NCBI GenBank assembly: GCA_902624785.1
Contig: CACNYU010000002.1
Span: forward strand, 16,007-80,006
Direction of reading: 5' to 3'
Origin: an uncultured Prochlorococcus sp.
GTDB taxonomy: Bacteria > Cyanobacteriota > Cyanobacteriia > PCC-6307 > Cyanobiaceae
DNA length: 64,000 nucleotides
Part shown: piece by piece, positions 59,455 to 64,000 of the stretch
Numbering within the stretch: the stretch's first letter is position 1
Layout: each line of letters begins with the position of its first letter
Position numbers and translations under genes: made by a program
Notes under the pieces: model-generated
Database searches by the model: none
Seen by the model: the letters and a program-made list of their open reading frames with translations, nothing else
What the model was told of the DNA's origin: nothing

Positions 59455-61095
59455 TTATAAATCAATTGGTTGTACACCACTAACAACTGGTGCAACTTTA
59501 CTCAAATTTAATTTTGGATAATCTTCGATTATCTGATTGAGATTCCATTCATTTTTAAAAAGAATAACCGGTCTATTCCAGCAGTCCTTAACAATTTTGC
59601 AATTAAAAATTCTTCCTACATCATCCAAAGCTGTCCAGCCATCCGTAATCCATCTTGCTAATTGAAATGCCATCGTTTCTAAGTTGGAATCAACACCATA
59701 TTCATTTTTCAACCTATGTTTAACTACATCTAGTTGTAATTGGCCAACGGCTGCAAGAATAGGATCTCTTTTACTTTCATCTATATCATAGAGAATTTGA
59801 ACAGCACCTTCCTCTCTTAATTCATTTACACCTTTTCTAAAATTTTTAAAAGCTGATGGATTTGGATTCCTTAACCAACTAAATATTTCTGGACTGAAGC
59901 ATGGGATTCCTTCATATTCTAAATGAGAACCTGTATACAAAGTATCACCTATCGAAAACATTCCTGGATTATTTAAACCAATAACATCTCCAGCATAGGC
60001 ATCATCAACAACTTCCCGATCTTGTCCAAATATTTTTTGTGGACGAGATAATCGAATAACTTTTCCAGTCCTTGAATGCTTTACTGACATATCTTTTTCA
60101 AATCTTCCACTACATACTCTAATAAAAGCAATTCTATCTCTATGTTTTGGGTCCATATTTGCTTGAAGTTTAAACACAAAGCCACTAAATTTATCTTTTG
60201 TAGGTTCAATATCTCCTTGATTGCTGCTTCTCGAAGAAGGTTTCTTCGCTAAATTTAAAAAGCTATCAAGAAATGGTCGCACCCCAAAATTAGTCATTGC
60301 AGAACCAAAGAATACTGGCGTCAAATCACCTTTAAAAACCTTATCTTTTTCATATTTTGCACCGGCTTCATTGAGTAACTCAAGCTCTTCAAGAGTATTG
60401 CTTAATAATTCTTTTTCAATAAAATTTGTAAGATTTTTATCATTTAAGCTTATCCTCTTTTCTTGGGATTGTGCCCCTCTTTTTGCTTTATCAAACAATA
60501 TTACCTCTTTGTTAATTCTATCGACAACTCCTCTAAATTGATCACCACTACCAATAGGCCAATTAATAGGCAGTGTTACTAGCTTGAGTTCAGATTCAAT
60601 CTCATCTAATAGAGATAAAGGATCTCTACCTGGTCGATCCATCTTATTTATAAATGTAAATATTGGTATCTTTCTAAGCTTACAAACTTCAAATAACTTT
60701 CTTGTTTGAGGTTCTAAACCTTTTGCAGCATCTTCAAGCATAACTGCATTATCTGCAGCAGCAAGAGTTCTGTATGTATCCTCAGAAAAATCTTGATGTC
60801 CAGGAGTATCTAATAAATTTACTACTGATTCTTCATATTCGAATTGTAAGACTGTTGACGTTATTGAGATACCTCTTTGCTTTTCAATTTCCATCCAATC
60901 AGAAGTCGCTTTTCTTTGATTGCCTCTAGCTTTAACAGCTCCAGCTTGTTGTATCGCTCCACCATACAAGAGTAGTTTTTCTGTAAGAGTTGTTTTGCCA
61001 GCATCAGGATGTGAAATTATTGCAAAATTTCTCCTCTTATCAACCTCACGGAAAATCTTATCATTATTTAACTTTTTATCATTTGTAATCATCAA
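59455..61095 (-). CDS. prfC: peptide chain release factor 3
   Basis: [50 protein letters not shown]. Confidence 0.97.
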   Translation of the reverse strand: MMITNDKKLNNDKIFREVDKRRNFAIISHPDAGKTTLTEKLLLYGGAIQQAGAVKARGNQRKATSDWMEIEKQRGISITSTVLQFEYEESVVNLLDTPGHQDFSEDTYRTLAAADNAVMLEDAAKGLEPQTRKLFEVCKLRKIPIFTFINKMDRPGRDPLSLLDEIESELKLVTLPINWPIGSGDQFRGVVDRINKEVILFDKAKRGAQSQEKRISLNDKNLTNFIEKELLSNTLEELELLNEAGAKYEKDKVFKGDLTPVFFGSAMTNFGVRPFLDSFLNLAKKPSSRSSNQGDIEPTKDKFSGFVFKLQANMDPKHRDRIAFIRVCSGRFEKDMSVKHSRTGKVIRLSRPQKIFGQDREVVDDAYAGDVIGLNNPGMFSIGDTLYTGSHLEYEGIPCFSPEIFSWLRNPNPSAFKNFRKGVNELREEGAVQILYDIDESKRDPILAAVGQLQLDVVKHRLKNEYGVDSNLETMAFQLARWITDGWTALDDVGRIFNCKIVKDCWNRPVILFKNEWNLNQIIEDYPKLNLSKVAPVVSGVQPIDL

Positions 61096-61129
61096 AACAT
61101 CTTAATACAATTGAGACTTTCTTTATAAT

Positions 61130-61858
61130 TTAAACCTTACCATATACAATTAAATACTCTTCGCTTTCTTCAACTACATTCATGGAGTTAAGGTTTAAAT
61201 CTAATATTTTTTTCTGAACTTCATTTTTTCTATACGATGCTTTTAGAGAGGCATAATAATCATTTGTAAGAATAGCACTATATTTTTGAGAGCACTTATC
61301 TTTTAACTTTAAAGCCGTTTCTTCATCTTTTGGTCTTATTAAATCTTTATGAAAATTTATTGTTTCTTTGTTTGAGAGAGTAATTATAAATTTAAAGAAA
61401 TTATCTATATCATTAATATGATGGATAAAGCTATTACTTACTAATAAAGTAATTTCATTTCTAGAAAAATTTTTGAGTGAACTTATTTTTCGAATATCTG
61501 AACATAGATAATTTAGATTTCTATATTTATTCATAATTTTATTTTTAAACATTCTCGATTCTGCCTCTCTAATCATTTCCTGAGATCCATCAATGCCCAA
61601 TACATTTACATCAGGCCATCTTTCAGATAACTTCTCAGAAATATTCCCAGGGCCGCAACCTAAATCTAAGATTAAATCATTTCTAGTTAATTTAATATTG
61701 TTAATATCTAAATAATTGCTTATAAATTTAATCAAATTCTCTTCACCTAAAGAGAAATCTGCAGCACAATAAGCCTTTACCTGACTCTTTTTATTCATTA
61801 ATTCAGGCTCAGGTTCTCTATCCATATTTAAACATTTTAGTAAACATATTTTACACAA
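61130..61858 (-). CDS. class I SAM-dependent methyltransferase
   Basis: LILDLGCGPGNISEKLSERWPDVNVLGIDGSQEMI. Confidence 0.88.
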   Translation of the reverse strand: MCKICLLKCLNMDREPEPELMNKKSQVKAYCAADFSLGEENLIKFISNYLDINNIKLTRNDLILDLGCGPGNISEKLSERWPDVNVLGIDGSQEMIREAESRMFKNKIMNKYRNLNYLCSDIRKISSLKNFSRNEITLLVSNSFIHHINDIDNFFKFIITLSNKETINFHKDLIRPKDEETALKLKDKCSQKYSAILTNDYYASLKASYRKNEVQKKILDLNLNSMNVVEESEEYLIVYGKV

Positions 61859-61945
61859 ACCGTTAAATAGTGATAAGAATGGTTGCAGACACCACAGGTA
61901 GAGTTAGTCTTCCCATACGGACCATTTACAAATTAAGAATTAACT

Positions 61946-64000
61946 GTGACAATTGCATCCCATAAATCTTCCTCTGAGAACAACTCTAACAATCTTAAAA
62001 AAGATGAATTCCCATCAACAGCCCCTGCTGCGTATCCTGTTTTTTTCAGATCTTACAGCAGAAAAAAAACTAACGGGAAAAGAGAAAATTGGAGTGAAGT
62101 AGGAGAAAGGAACTTATCTGGTCTTCAAAAATTAGGAAATTTAACAGAAGAAGAACTAATTCTAATGAAGGAGATGCAAAAGAATCAAAAAGCTCAACCT
62201 TCTGGGAGATGGTTATGGATAGGAGGCACTCCTTGGATAATTAAGAATGAGAATTTCTCAGGAGCCTATAACTGCACTTCGACAAACTTAATTGACTGGG
62301 AGGCATTTGCCTTAATGATGGATTTAGCGATGATGGGCTGTGGAACTGGAGCAATAATTGAACCTCGCTTCATAGAAAAACTCCCCTTAATCCGCAATAA
62401 ACTTAATGTAAAGTCAATTAGCGAAGTTGGTACAACTCCCAAGGGTGAAAGGCAGGAGAAATCAACTATTGAAGTTAAAAATAATAATATTTTTATTAAA
62501 GTTGGAGATAGTAGAAGAGGTTGGGTAGATAGCTATAAATATCTTCTTGAAGCATCCAGTAATAAAAAATTTGACAAAGAAATAAACATTCATATTAACT
62601 TAGAAGATGTAAGACCTGCAGGCGAATCTCTTAAGGGATTTGGAGGAATGGCTAACCCTGTAAAGTTAAATGAGCTTTACTCAAGAGTCTCAACGTTACT
62701 AAATAAAGCAGTTGGGAGAAAATTAACTACTGTTGAATGTTGTTTACTAATAGATGAAGCAGCTGTAACTATAGTTGCAGGAAATATAAGAAGAAGTGCG
62801 GGCATGAGACAATTTGCTTCCGAAGATTTGGAGGCGGCTTCAGCTAAAGAAAATTTATGGAGTCAAGATGAAAGTGGTTCTTGGATAATAGATCCTGAAA
62901 AAGCAGCTTTAAAAATGGCTAACCACACCAGGGTATATCACTCTAAACCTTCATATAAAACAATCTTAGATGCTGTTACTAAACAATTTAGTTCTGGAGA
63001 AGGTGCTATTCAATTTGCGCCAGAAGCAATTGCAAGATCTAATGCCGACATTTTAATACATGAGGAACTTCGAAAAGAATTTATAGAAATTTATTCTGAG
63101 CAAGGAAAAGAGGAAGCAAGAAGATGGATAAATGCGAATTACGGACCTTACTCAGATGAAGAACTTGATCATAGGATGACTAGATATGGTTTAAATCCCT
63201 GCGGCGAAATACTAGGAAATGACTTCCATTGTAATTTAGCAGAAGTACACCTAAATCAGATTGACCCTAATGATTTTAATGAGCAGAAAAAGGCATTTAA
63301 GGCTGCAGCACTTTCTGTAGCATGTTTACTTAACCATGAATTTGAAGTTGAGAGATATAGAAAAAGTAGAGAATTTGATCCCATTGTTGGTGTAAGCTTC
63401 ACTGGATTATTTGATTTCTTAGTCCATGCTTTTGGGACACCATGGTTGAAATGGTGGGAAGCAGGGAGGCCAAATACAGAAGAGGGGATGCAGTTTAAAA
63501 GACAAGAAGCTAAATATCTAGATTCCTGGAGATTAATTGTTAAAGAAACAGTCTGGGAATATTGCGATAAACATAAACTTAGGAGACCAAATAGATGTAC
63601 AACAGTTCAACCCGCAGGTACAAAGAGTCTCTTGACAGGAGCTGCTCCTGGTTGGCATCCCCCAAAAGCTCAGAGATTCATCCGTAGAATAACATTTAGA
63701 AAAAATGATCCAATAGCACTTGCTTGCATGGACTATGGTTATTCTGTTGTTCCAGCTCAAGGTGATATTGATGAGAATGGAAAACTATTAGATAATCCAT
63801 TTGATCCAAGATGCAGTGAATGGCTTGTTGAGATTCCAACTGAAGTTAGTTGGGCAAATATAGAAGGTGCTGATCAAATAGACATAAATAATTTCTCAGC
63901 ATTGGCTCAGTTCGATTTCTATATGCAAGTCCAAAGGTTTTATACAGAACATAATACTTCTGCCACGATCGAATTTAGAGAAAACGAAATTGAAGACTTA
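61946..64000 (+). CDS. nrdJ: adenosylcobalamin-dependent (class II) ribonucleotide reductase, 3'-truncated by window edge
   Basis: GTG start: VTIASHKSSSENNSNNLKKDEFPSTAPAAYPVFFRSYSRKK…; GRWLWIGGTPW, NYGPYSDEE, GLNPCGEIL, TTVQPAGTKSLLTGA; open to end of window, absent from ORF track because truncated. Confidence 0.95.
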   Translation, partial: MTIASHKSSSENNSNNLKKDEFPSTAPAAYPVFFRSYSRKKTNGKRENWSEVGERNLSGLQKLGNLTEEELILMKEMQKNQKAQPSGRWLWIGGTPWIIKNENFSGAYNCTSTNLIDWEAFALMMDLAMMGCGTGAIIEPRFIEKLPLIRNKLNVKSISEVGTTPKGERQEKSTIEVKNNNIFIKVGDSRRGWVDSYKYLLEASSNKKFDKEINIHINLEDVRPAGESLKGFGGMANPVKLNELYSRVSTLLNKAVGRKLTTVECCLLIDEAAVTIVAGNIRRSAGMRQFASEDLEAASAKENLWSQDESGSWIIDPEKAALKMANHTRVYHSKPSYKTILDAVTKQFSSGEGAIQFAPEAIARSNADILIHEELRKEFIEIYSEQGKEEARRWINANYGPYSDEELDHRMTRYGLNPCGEILGNDFHCNLAEVHLNQIDPNDFNEQKKAFKAAALSVACLLNHEFEVERYRKSREFDPIVGVSFTGLFDFLVHAFGTPWLKWWEAGRPNTEEGMQFKRQEAKYLDSWRLIVKETVWEYCDKHKLRRPNRCTTVQPAGTKSLLTGAAPGWHPPKAQRFIRRITFRKNDPIALACMDYGYSVVPAQGDIDENGKLLDNPFDPRCSEWLVEIPTEVSWANIEGADQIDINNFSALAQFDFYMQVQRFYTEHNTSATIEFRENEIEDL

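Noticed and set aside
60221-61105. Plus-strand ORFs inside prfC, and 58446-58661 (-) inside hslO
   Set aside because: Antisense shadows of highly conserved translation/chaperone genes.
61880-61945. Possible cobalamin riboswitch upstream of B12-dependent nrdJ
   Set aside because: The leader is only about 85 nt and no B12-box consensus could be recognised.
1-64000. CRISPR arrays, IS elements, prophage, tRNA or rRNA genes
   Set aside because: Looked for repeated spacer-like units, transposase motifs and T-loop (GGTTCGAATCC) signatures; none seen by eye.

Overview
This window looks like a low-GC marine picocyanobacterial chromosome segment, probably high-light Prochlorococcus. That assignment rests on gene content, very high AT and codon usage, not on a database search. 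The left arm holds a cryptochrome/photolyase C-terminus, a complete four-gene ligase-associated DNA repair cassette (exonuclease, ATP-dependent ligase, Lhr-type helicase, metallophosphoesterase), pstB-pstA-pstC, arsR, gap-arsJ, pstS, a K+ channel, and a zinc block (WD40, CobW GTPase, ZnuA, ZnuC, Fur/Zur, ZnuB). From about 25.2 to 40.5 kb there is an unusually gene-poor, very AT-rich stretch of tiny ORFs, structured RNAs and candidate microproteins, including a Yfr1-like sRNA and a likely 6S RNA next to purK. The right arm is dense housekeeping: aroB, MidA-like, TPM/Psb32-like, nadA, prc, ispG, UDG, aspC, phnD-phnC-phnE, rsmE, hslO, prfC and the 5' part of nrdJ. The observations I rate highest are: (i) repeated ATCAA-N6-TTGAT operators both at arsR/gap and upstream of pstS; (ii) a Yfr1-type ACTCCTCACAC motif displayed in a hairpin loop with its own terminator; (iii) a zur gene lying antisense between znuC and znuB; (iv) several genes with no canonical start codon (a 28-aa microprotein, nadA, and a metallophosphoesterase); (v) a ZnuA carrying a tandemly duplicated extra domain.
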